A DNA stretch of 35,900 nt from Gillisia sp. (GTDB lineage: Bacteria; Bacteroidota; Bacteroidia; Flavobacteriales; Flavobacteriaceae), in NCBI GenBank assembly GCA_024635675.1, contig JAGXIJ010000062.1:1-35900 (forward strand). The letters run 5' to 3'. The notes under the pieces were generated by a model, which did no database searches, was not told the DNA's origin, and saw only the letters and a program-made list of their open reading frames with translations. The position numbers were made by a program, and so were the translations under genes. Shown here piece by piece: positions 1-8,301 of this stretch. Every line of letters begins with the position of its first letter. Positions within the stretch are counted from its first letter, which is position 1.

Positions 1-8
1 AAAAACAA

Positions 9-42
9 AAAACACTGATAATCAAGAGATTAACAGTGTTTT
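9..42 (-). terminator. Rho-independent terminator downstream of tRNA-Pro
   Basis: Inverted repeat aaaacactg(9-17)/cagtgtttt(34-42) with inner taatc/gatta stem and AAGA loop; on the minus strand it ends in a T-rich run just after the tRNA. Confidence 0.75.
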
Positions 43-65
43 GGTGGGTTTTAATACCCATTTGG

Positions 66-140
66 TCGGGGTGGCAGGATTCGAACCTGCGGCCTCCTGC
101 TCCCAAAGCAGGCGCGATAACCGGGCTACGCTACACCCCG
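66..140 (-). tRNA. tRNA-Pro (TGG anticodon)
   Basis: Reverse complement CGGGGTGTAGCGTAGCCCGG...CTTTGGGAG...GGTTCGAATCCTGCCACCCCGA gives a cloverleaf with 7-bp acceptor stem, T-loop GTTCGAATC and anticodon TGG. Confidence 0.95.
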
Positions 141-319
141 ATGGTTATCTTTTTAATAAGCTAACAGTGCTTACCGTCATAGCGGCTGCAAATATAAGAA
201 TTACTTTTAATCTACCTACACCCAAATAAAATAAAATCAATATTTTTTAACTATTTATAAATGGGCATTATAATTAAGGTTTTGTAATTTGTTAACCCGT
301 TATATTTAAAATTAAAATC

Positions 320-1441
320 ATGAAAATTAAATTACTGATAATCAGTTTCGTGACGCTCTCACTTACTGCCTGTGCTCAAAAAGATAACAGCATCAAGGAA
401 AGTGCTAAATCTTATTCCTATGAAACCATTGTAAGTGATTTACAAACTCCATGGGGAATGGCATTCCTGCCAGATGGAAGCATGCTAATCACCGAAAAAA
501 GTGGGAAATTGATACATTTTAAGGATGGTGAAAAACAATTAATTAATGATGTTCCAGAAGTTTATAACAGAGGACAAGGTGGGTTAATGGATGTTGTATT
601 GGATCCTAATTACCAAAAAAATGGATGGATCTATATTTCTTACTCTTCTTCTGAAGGTGAAGGAAATGGTGGAAACACTGCAATTATGCGTGCTAAACTC
701 ATTGACAATCAGCTCACGGAAAAAGAACTCTTATATAAAGCAACACCAAACACTTCAAAAGGCGAACATTTTGGTTCTCGCATAGCATTCGATAATAATG
801 GGTATCTCTATTTTTCTGCTGGAGAAAGGGGAGAGCGAGACATAAATCCGCAGGATATTACCCGTGATAACGGAAAGATCTATAGAATAAATACCGACGG
901 AACTATTCCTAGTGATAATCCTTTCGTAAATGAACCTAATGCCAAAAAGGCTATTTATAGCTTTGGACATAGAAACCCGCAAGGAATGATCCTTCACCCC
1001 AATACTGGAGAAATCTGGGTACATGAGCATGGCCCAAAAGGCGGAGATGAAATTAATATCATTAAAAAATCGGCGAATTATGGATGGCCGGTGGTTACCC
1101 ACGGTTTGAATTATAGCGGAACTTCTATTACTTCAGAAACATCAAGACCAGATATGGAAGATCCAATTTATTATTGGATCCCATCTATTGCTCCTAGCGG
1201 AATGGTATATGTAACTTCAGATAAATATCCATATTTAAAAGATAATTTGTTAATTGGCTCTTTAAAGTTCCAATATTTGGAATTGGATATTCTTGAAGGG
1301 GAAAAAGTAATAAAAAGAGAGCGGTTGCTGGAGGGAATTGGAAGAGTGAGAGATGTAAGACAAGGGCCAGATGGTTTTATTTATGTAGCCGTAGAAGGTC
1401 TTGGAATAGTAAAATTAATAGCCTCCGAAACTAAAATATAA
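320..1441 (+). CDS. PQQ-dependent aldose sugar dehydrogenase-like lipoprotein (GSDH/YliI family)
   Basis: 373-aa ORF with lipobox LTACA; motifs TPWGMAFLPDGSMLITEKSG, GQGGLMDVVLDP, HRNPQGM, HEHGPKGGDEIN typical of soluble glucose/sorbosone dehydrogenase-like beta-propellers. Confidence 0.9.
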   Translation: MKIKLLIISFVTLSLTACAQKDNSIKESAKSYSYETIVSDLQTPWGMAFLPDGSMLITEKSGKLIHFKDGEKQLINDVPEVYNRGQGGLMDVVLDPNYQKNGWIYISYSSSEGEGNGGNTAIMRAKLIDNQLTEKELLYKATPNTSKGEHFGSRIAFDNNGYLYFSAGERGERDINPQDITRDNGKIYRINTDGTIPSDNPFVNEPNAKKAIYSFGHRNPQGMILHPNTGEIWVHEHGPKGGDEINIIKKSANYGWPVVTHGLNYSGTSITSETSRPDMEDPIYYWIPSIAPSGMVYVTSDKYPYLKDNLLIGSLKFQYLELDILEGEKVIKRERLLEGIGRVRDVRQGPDGFIYVAVEGLGIVKLIASETKI

Positions 1442-1444
1442 TTT

Positions 1445-1900
1445 ATGAAATTACTGCCTATACTATTTACTGCAAGCCTTTTTATGGCTTGTAATTCAGA
1501 TAAAAAGAAAGATCGATCCACTTTAAATTTCGAAGAAATAACTATTTCCGATACACAGGAACAAAAAACTACAACTCCGAGTTTTACCAGAGGAAAAGAA
1601 GTTTATTCAGATTTTTGTATGACTTGTCATCTCCCTAACGGAAAAGGAATTCCTGGAAATTTCCCACCTCTAGCCGGATCAGATTGGATTAAGGATAAAA
1701 GGGCAGAAAGTTTAAAAGCTATTAAAAATGGCTTATCCGGGCCAATCGTAGTAAATGGAGAACCTTACAATAATGTTATGACTGCTCAAGGTTTAAGTGA
1801 TCAAGAAGTTGCTGATGTTATGAACTTCATATCAAATTCTTGGGGGAATTCAGTTAAAAAAGAAGTGACCGAGGAAGATGTAAAAGCCATCTCCAAATAG
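1445..1900 (+). CDS. c-type cytochrome lipoprotein
   Basis: Lipobox FMACN, single heme motif CMTCH, downstream Met-containing segment; starts 3 nt after the dehydrogenase stop. Confidence 0.9.
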   Translation: MKLLPILFTASLFMACNSDKKKDRSTLNFEEITISDTQEQKTTTPSFTRGKEVYSDFCMTCHLPNGKGIPGNFPPLAGSDWIKDKRAESLKAIKNGLSGPIVVNGEPYNNVMTAQGLSDQEVADVMNFISNSWGNSVKKEVTEEDVKAISK

Positions 1901-1942
1901 GATTTGTATATATCCATTTTAAAAACACCTAAGGGCAAATCT

Positions 1943-2734
1943 AAAATTCAATAAAAATGATGGCTGGATATATATCTCATATGCCTTTCATGTAGGTGAT
2001 GGAGATTAAGTTAATACAAATATTAGGTGCTAAATTAAGTGGTAATCAAATAACTATAAAAAAATTATTATATATAGAAGACCAAAAATCTACAGAGGGA
2101 TAGCATTTTGATTCTCGCATAACTTTCGATAATAATGTCTATTTCTCTGCCGTAGAAATATGAGAGCGAGACATAAATCAGAAAAATTATTACACGTAAT
2201 AATGGAAAAACTTGTAGACTAAATGCTGACGGAACTATCCCTAGTGATAATCCGTTCTTAAATGAACCTAATGCCAAAAAGGCTATTTATAGCTTTGGAC
2301 ATAGAAACCCGCAGGGAATGTTACTTCATCCATCTACCGGAGAAATTTGGGTACATGAGCATGGACCAAAAGGCGGGGATGAAATAAACATCATTAAAAA
2401 AGGCGCAAATTATGGATGGCCGGTAGTTACTCATGGTTTAAATTATAACGGTACATCTATCACTTCAGAAACATCACGACCAGGTATGGAAGACCCTATC
2501 TAATTCTGGATCCCATCTATAGCTCCAAGTGGAATGGCATATATCACTTCTGACAAATACCCTCATTTAAAAAACAATCTCTTAGTTGGCTCACTAAAAT
2601 TCCAATATCTGGAGCATGATATTTTAGAAGGAATTGGAAGAGTTCGGGATATAAAACAAAGTCTAGATGGTTTTATTTGTGTTGCAGTAGAGGGGCTGGG
2701 AATAGAAAATAATTCCACTGAAATTGATAATTAA
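1943..2734 (+). pseudogene. Decayed second copy of the PQQ-type sugar dehydrogenase
   Basis: Homology to 320-1441 resumes at NKNDGWIYISY (~1950) and runs to VAVEGLGI; lacks N-terminus and signal peptide, has several frameshifts/stops before ~2230 and an in-frame TAA at 2501-2503 where the intact copy has Tyr. Confidence 0.9.
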
Positions 2735-3014
2735 GAATAATAATTAAATAGTATGAATTTAAATGTATCTACCAAGTAGAATATATCGATTTAATTAATC
2801 AATAATATTGAAATTAAATAAGATTAAAATAAGAATATTTATATAACGCTATGGCTTATTTAATCATAGTAAAATTAGGTATTTAGCTCAAAACATAAAA
2901 TAAATGACACTATTCAGTATTATTGTCCATTTTTAACTTATTTTTATTAATTAAAATATCGTTCATAGAGATATTTATGTAATTTTACATCTCAAAACCT
3001 GAAATTTATAAAAC

Positions 3015-3875
3015 ATGAAAAAATTATTTACACTATTATTTATTAGCACGATGTTATTTTCTTGTTCTCAAGATAATGAAGTTGCTAATCCGGAACAAGA
3101 AGCTTTATCCTTTGAACAAAAATTGGCAAATGGTGATTTTGACAATTCCAATTTAGGGATTTACAAAGGTCTATTTACAACTATAGATGGACAAGAACGT
3201 GCTACTATTTTTATCACTTTAAATGGAATAAGCGATCCTACAGTAGAATTTAGATTTCCAGATTTTACGAAAGCAGTAGTTCGTTCTTCTGCTAAGACTA
3301 ATAAAGGTCAAGCCGTTAAAGGTATGTCATTTAATGAAGGAGATTTTGACTTTACTTTTAAGGTAAATGCAGATGGTACCAATCCAGTAATTGAAAATGT
3401 TACTTATAAAGGTCAAAAGGGTGATGCAATGATAGCTAAGGAAACCTCAAAAGCCCCATTAACTCCTAGAACAGGTTCCTATACTTGCGTGACTGGTTGC
3501 GAAAATCATCCAGATCTTGGAAAAGGTGGAACACAAACTTTTAATGTTATGGCAACCACACAAAATGGAGCTGATAATGGAGCTACATTTTCTTTACAAG
3601 TTACTTTAAAAAGTCAAGTGTTTCCTGGTACTATGACTCAATCAGGTTGTAGTGCGAATGGTAGAGGTTTAACTTCTTGTACTCTTTCCGGATCTATACA
3701 AGGAGGTTCTGGATCAGCTGATGTAACTGGAACTCATTTTTATGATAATGATAATGTTGCAGCATTTGACGACTGTTCTACATTTGAGGGACGTTGGGAA
3801 TATACTTCAACCCATTTTGGGAGATCTAGTATGGATTATAGAACTGATGCAGGTTCAGAGGATTGTTTACGATAG
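3015..3875 (+). CDS. Secreted lipoprotein of unknown function with Cys-rich C-terminal half
   Basis: 286-aa ORF with signal peptide and lipobox (MLFSCSQDNE); C-terminal cysteines (CVTGC, SGCS, TSC, DDCS, DCLR). No family recognised. Confidence 0.85.
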   Translation: MKKLFTLLFISTMLFSCSQDNEVANPEQEALSFEQKLANGDFDNSNLGIYKGLFTTIDGQERATIFITLNGISDPTVEFRFPDFTKAVVRSSAKTNKGQAVKGMSFNEGDFDFTFKVNADGTNPVIENVTYKGQKGDAMIAKETSKAPLTPRTGSYTCVTGCENHPDLGKGGTQTFNVMATTQNGADNGATFSLQVTLKSQVFPGTMTQSGCSANGRGLTSCTLSGSIQGGSGSADVTGTHFYDNDNVAAFDDCSTFEGRWEYTSTHFGRSSMDYRTDAGSEDCLR

Positions 3876-3902
3876 TGTTTTTAATTTATTCAATAATTAT
3901 AT

Positions 3903-3934
3903 AAAAAATACCCGGTATTAACCGGGTATTTTTT
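3903..3934 (+). terminator. Rho-independent terminator
   Basis: Perfect 14-bp stem aaaaaatacccggt/accgggtatttttt with ATTA loop. Confidence 0.92.
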
Positions 3935-3993
3935 ATATAATACTAGATTGGTTTTAATATTTTTGGTTCACATTAATATATAATAATCTTCAG

Positions 3994-5424
3994 GTGCTGT
4001 TTAACTCCTTTGTATTTGCGTTATTTTTACCAACCGTCTTCCTCCTCTACTGGCTTATTGGTTCGAAACATTTAAAAGGACAGAATATTCTTCTTTTAAT
4101 AGCTAGCTATACTTTTTATGGATTTTGGGATTGGAGGTTTTTATTTTTGATTTTTTTTAGTTCCATAATAGATTATTATGCCGGTATAGGGATAGAAGCA
4201 TCTTCCAATGAATCTAAAAAGAAATGGTATTTATATTTAAGTATATTCTGGAACTTAGGAATATTATTTATATTTAAATACTTCAATTTTTTTATTGATA
4301 ACTTAAATATCTTACTACATTTAGAGGAACATCCCCCCTTATATTCTTCTCTTAATATTATACTACCCGTAGGACTTAGTTTTTACACCTTTCAAACAAT
4401 TAGTTATACCATAGATGTATACAAAGAGCGCATAAAGCCTACTCACCAGCTTTTAGAATTTTTATGTTTTGTGAGCTTCTTTCCTCAACTAGTGGCAGGT
4501 CCTGTAGAACGAGCACGGTCTTTATTACCTCAGTTTTTTAGAAATAGAAGATTTTCTATTCAGTTAGCAAAAGAGGGGTTAAGACAAATTCTTTGGGGAC
4601 TTTTTAAGAAAATGGTGGTAGCAGATAATTTAGCGCTCGCTGTAAATCCAATATTTGCAAATCCACAAGAATTTCAAAGTGCAGAACTTTTATATGCTGC
4701 TGTTCTATTTTATTTTCAAATATATTGTGATTTTTCAGGCTATGTAGATATCGCAATAGGATCCGCAAAATTATTTGGTTTTAAATTAAGTGCAAACTTT
4801 AAGTTACCACACTTTGCTGTTAGCATACCTGATTTTTGGAGAAGATGGAACATTACAGTTAGTACTTGGTTTAGAGATTATGTACACATCCCTTTCCTGA
4901 AAAATAAAAAAAGAACATTTACCACCAATTCCCTCGCTCTTCTTCTTACCTTTACTTTAATAGGCTTTTGGCACGGTGCTAGTTGGACGTTTGTTGTATT
5001 TGGGTTTCTACATGCATTATATATGATATTAGACCGCTTAAAGTTTATTTTAATAAAGAGAGAATTGTTACCCAAAATGAAGGGATCACTATCTACATTA
5101 ATTGCTATACTTCTCACATTTACCCTTACCGCCTTAACAATTGTATTCTTCCGTGCACCGAATCTTACAGTTGCAATTGAAATTTTAAATCGAATATTTT
5201 TATTTATCCCAGACCAAGATTTCAAATTGCTTATAGGTTTGAATGTTTTATTTTTACCTCTTTTATTACTGCTGGAGCTATGGTTTAGAAATAAGGAATT
5301 TCCATTTCAAGATTTGGAACATGATTTACCAAGGTTTTGGCGGTGGGCAGTTTATTATATTTTTATTTATTTTATTATACGCTATGGCGGACCAAAAGAA
5401 TCATTCATTTATTTCCAATTCTAA
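3994..5424 (+). CDS. MBOAT family O-acyltransferase (AlgI-like)
   Basis: 476-aa polytopic ORF, GTG start; AlgI-type motifs LPVGLSFYTFQTISYTIDVY, FFPQLVAGPVERA, FWRRWNITVSTWFRDYVHIP and catalytic-His region GFWHGASWTF. Confidence 0.95.
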   Translation: MLFNSFVFALFLPTVFLLYWLIGSKHLKGQNILLLIASYTFYGFWDWRFLFLIFFSSIIDYYAGIGIEASSNESKKKWYLYLSIFWNLGILFIFKYFNFFIDNLNILLHLEEHPPLYSSLNIILPVGLSFYTFQTISYTIDVYKERIKPTHQLLEFLCFVSFFPQLVAGPVERARSLLPQFFRNRRFSIQLAKEGLRQILWGLFKKMVVADNLALAVNPIFANPQEFQSAELLYAAVLFYFQIYCDFSGYVDIAIGSAKLFGFKLSANFKLPHFAVSIPDFWRRWNITVSTWFRDYVHIPFLKNKKRTFTTNSLALLLTFTLIGFWHGASWTFVVFGFLHALYMILDRLKFILIKRELLPKMKGSLSTLIAILLTFTLTALTIVFFRAPNLTVAIEILNRIFLFIPDQDFKLLIGLNVLFLPLLLLLELWFRNKEFPFQDLEHDLPRFWRWAVYYIFIYFIIRYGGPKESFIYFQF

Positions 5425-6328
5425 AATTAGAAATTTCTCTCTTTCCGGACTGATATTTTTCTTACCCGTTATCATCATATATATTACTATGGAAATAATA
5501 TTGGGAAGAATGAATTTTCCCGAAGCAGTTAAGAATAACTACATTAATGATAATGCAGATAAAATTGAGATTTTATTCCTAGGTTCCTCTCAAGTGGAAC
5601 GTGCCATTAATCCAGAATATATTTCCAGACCTTCTATAAATTTGGCTAATTCTAGTCAAACACTTTTTGAAGACTATACTATACTTAAATTTTTTAGACC
5701 TAAACTCGTCAATTTAAAATTAGTAGTATTAGAAATATCATATGACGTATTAGAAAGGGATAAATCACATGTTTTGCCATTAGTAGATCACAAAAATTTG
5801 AGGTTCTATGGTGTTAATACTTTTGGTTCTTCATTAAGTATTCAGGATTATTTTTTATTTAATTCTAACCCAAAGTTTTTTTCAAATAAACTAGAAGACT
5901 TCTTTTTTGATAAGTCGAATGAAAATTTAAACCAATATGGTTTCGATGAAGATAAATATGATGGATTATATAGTCATTCAGATAATTTTATAATCGAGAA
6001 TATAGAAAATGACCTGAATTACTCAAAAAATATTGATATTTTAAATAGTTTATTAACGTATTGTAAAAAAGAAAATTTACATATTTTAATTTATCACCCA
6101 CCAACTCATGCTCCATACAATGCCTTGAGAAGTCCAAAATTAATCAATAAATGGAAATTATTGCTTCAAGAATTAAATCAGAAACAGCCTTCCTTACACT
6201 TTTTTATAGATGATGAGAACTCATTATTCACGAGAAAATATTTCGATGATGCAAATCATTTAAACCCATTAGGAGCAGAGAAAGCAACAAAAATCTTAGA
6301 CTCTATAATTGTAAACGAATTTTATTGA
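5384..6328 (+). CDS. Membrane-anchored SGNH-like/DltD-AlgJ-like companion of the MBOAT protein
   Basis: ORF track starts at 5243 but ATG at 5384 (MADQKNHSF...) is more plausible; N-terminal TM, LFLGSSQVERAINP (Ser block) and DDANHLNPLGAEKA (D..H block) resemble SGNH acyltransferases. Confidence 0.7.
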   Translation: MADQKNHSFISNSKIRNFSLSGLIFFLPVIIIYITMEIILGRMNFPEAVKNNYINDNADKIEILFLGSSQVERAINPEYISRPSINLANSSQTLFEDYTILKFFRPKLVNLKLVVLEISYDVLERDKSHVLPLVDHKNLRFYGVNTFGSSLSIQDYFLFNSNPKFFSNKLEDFFFDKSNENLNQYGFDEDKYDGLYSHSDNFIIENIENDLNYSKNIDILNSLLTYCKKENLHILIYHPPTHAPYNALRSPKLINKWKLLLQELNQKQPSLHFFIDDENSLFTRKYFDDANHLNPLGAEKATKILDSIIVNEFY

Positions 6329-6351
6329 TTTATAAAAAACTAATTTAAAAA

Positions 6352-7407
6352 ATGCTCAGTCCTAAAATATCTATTATAATTCCGCTTTACAATAGATCCA
6401 ACTTGATCTTAGAAACATTAGATTCTGTTATTATACAAACCACAAAAAACTTTCAATGTATCATTATAGATGATCATTCAACAGATAATTCTTTTGCCTT
6501 GGTACAAAATTATATCAAAAATGACAAGAGATTTATCCTCAAAAAAAGAATTAGTAAAATTAAAGGGGCACCGAAATGTAGAAATGAGGGCATAGATTCA
6601 GCTATTAGCAATTATATAATGTTTTTAGATTCAGATGATCTCCTAGACCCAATTTGTTTAGAGCAACGATTAGTGTTCATAGAGCAAGTCCTAAATAAAG
6701 ACTTTTATGTGTTTAAGGTAGCTTTATTTAATCCTGAAAATTATCAAGCCCATTTTCTCTGTGGAAATATGAATGTTAAAAATGACCTGGATGGTTTTAT
6801 AAACTATACTGGAGGGTGGCATACATCCAGCACAGTTTTTAGAAAAAACTTTTTAAAAAACAACCATTATTTTGATGAGGAAGCTCAAAGCTGGCAAGAT
6901 GTGGAATTCCATATTAGAGCACTTTTAAAAACTAAAAACTATTTAAAATTTATTACTTCTCAACCAGATGTGTATGTCAGGATAGCAGATCATTCCAGGA
7001 TATCTAATACGAATTGGTCATATCAAAAAATATTTCAACGAATTAATTCTATTTCTAAAATTGAAGCAATTCTATCATTTGAAGATAAAAAAAAGTATCA
7101 AAAACAGATTTTTCTTTTTTATTTTAGATATTTAGAATTTAGTGCAAGAAATTTAAATCTAGTTGAATATTCCAATCTTAAATATTTTTCAAAGTTAAAA
7201 AATCGGGTTTTCACAAAATCAGAATTTGTTATGATAAAATATTTAGATTTACAAAATTTTCTACAACGAAAAAATTACCGCCAGATAGGTTCAATAGTTT
7301 ATAGAATAATAAGGTTGTTCTATTCTAAGCAACTAGCTTTCCCTCAGAAAAAGATAAAATTAAAACAAGCAATTCTTATAAAAGCAAGGTTTAGACAATA
7401 TAATTAA
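6352..7407 (+). CDS. Family 2 glycosyltransferase
   Basis: ISIIIPLYNRSNLILETLDSVIIQTTKNFQCIIIDDHSTDNS and FLDSDDLLDP (DXD-type) motifs. Confidence 0.92.
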   Translation: MLSPKISIIIPLYNRSNLILETLDSVIIQTTKNFQCIIIDDHSTDNSFALVQNYIKNDKRFILKKRISKIKGAPKCRNEGIDSAISNYIMFLDSDDLLDPICLEQRLVFIEQVLNKDFYVFKVALFNPENYQAHFLCGNMNVKNDLDGFINYTGGWHTSSTVFRKNFLKNNHYFDEEAQSWQDVEFHIRALLKTKNYLKFITSQPDVYVRIADHSRISNTNWSYQKIFQRINSISKIEAILSFEDKKKYQKQIFLFYFRYLEFSARNLNLVEYSNLKYFSKLKNRVFTKSEFVMIKYLDLQNFLQRKNYRQIGSIVYRIIRLFYSKQLAFPQKKIKLKQAILIKARFRQYN

Positions 7408-7479
7408 AATTAGGGAGAAATAATAATCAATATTAACATCTGAATTTTTTAAATAAAAATTGCCAAATAGATTTTTTGC

Positions 7480-8283
7480 CTAATTAAACTGCAATTTTTT
7501 AATTACTTTGCCAATAGCAAGGCAAAAATTATGTGATAGAATAAATTTTGAACTTAAAATATTTAGCTCTCTTTTAATACCAAATTCTTCTAAATTTATA
7601 TTCTTTATTAATAAGAAATTTTGTCGAATTGCATTAGATTTATTTTTTGAATGTATAATTTCTATCCATAGTGGGTTAAAATTATATGATTTAACTGAAT
7701 TAGATTCATGCCATTCAAAGTGATGTCGAGAAAATACTGTTTTTAAATTTTCAGAAGATTCTATCACACTAATAAAAGGGTTGAAATATTTAAAATGATT
7801 TCTAAATTCATATTTATTATTAGAAATATTCATTTGGTAACCTTTAATAAGATCAATAACCATATTATCTTCCTCTACTGCTAATTCTTGAATAGTACTG
7901 ATAAAATTTTGATGAATAGCGTCGTCATTATCCAATCTTGAAGTAATAACAAATTTATCTTTATCGAGAATGTTTTTATAAATAAATTTTTTTAATTCAA
8001 CTACTAAAGATGCCATTCCATTTATATACTCCGCAGAAAAAAATTCGCCATTATTAGAATATATCTTAATTTTATTTCGAACTGCTGTAGATGTAGTTTT
8101 ATCAAAAAATATTACCCATATAAAGTTTTTGTTTTTCTGATTTAGCACAGAAGGGACACAATATTTTAGAAAAAGTTCCAATCGTTGATTCATCCATTCT
8201 TCAGACAATACATTTACACCATCTCTATCCGTTACCCAATCTTCATTTTTTAAATTAAATCTTGTACAAAGAAAATGTTTCAT
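7480..8283 (-). CDS. Putative rhamnosyltransferase-like glycosyltransferase
   Basis: 267-aa ORF; MKHFLCTRFNLKNEDW...LEKYCVPSVLNQ-like N-terminus, WVIFFDKTT and SRLDNDDAIH motifs resembling the putative rhamnosyl transferase family (PF11316). Confidence 0.7.
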   Translation of the reverse strand: MKHFLCTRFNLKNEDWVTDRDGVNVLSEEWMNQRLELFLKYCVPSVLNQKNKNFIWVIFFDKTTSTAVRNKIKIYSNNGEFFSAEYINGMASLVVELKKFIYKNILDKDKFVITSRLDNDDAIHQNFISTIQELAVEEDNMVIDLIKGYQMNISNNKYEFRNHFKYFNPFISVIESSENLKTVFSRHHFEWHESNSVKSYNFNPLWIEIIHSKNKSNAIRQNFLLIKNINLEEFGIKRELNILSSKFILSHNFCLAIGKVIKKLQFN

Positions 8284-8301
8284 CGAGCAAAATTATTTGA
8301 T

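Noticed and set aside
41-229. 62-aa plus-strand ORF containing VAGFEPAAS
   Set aside because: It reads antisense through the tRNA-Pro gene; VAGFEPAAS-type peptides are a classic false translation of the tRNA T-arm.
755-1102. 115-aa minus-strand ORF
   Set aside because: Lies antisense inside the strongly supported sugar dehydrogenase gene with no recognisable motif.
2318-2734. Two ORFs (61 and 66 aa) as independent short genes
   Set aside because: They are consecutive in-frame pieces of the decayed dehydrogenase, separated by a nonsense codon.
4878-5225. Antisense and alternate-frame ORFs inside the MBOAT gene
   Set aside because: Shadow ORFs; the MBOAT frame carries all conserved motifs.
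5243-5383. N-terminal extension of the SGNH-like ORF in the track
   Set aside because: Would overlap the MBOAT gene by 182 nt; ATG at 5384 gives a normal membrane-anchored N-terminus.
7455-7500. aaaaattgc/gcaattttt as terminator between convergent glycosyltransferases
   Set aside because: Stem is nearly all A/T with a 27-nt loop; too weak to list as a terminator.
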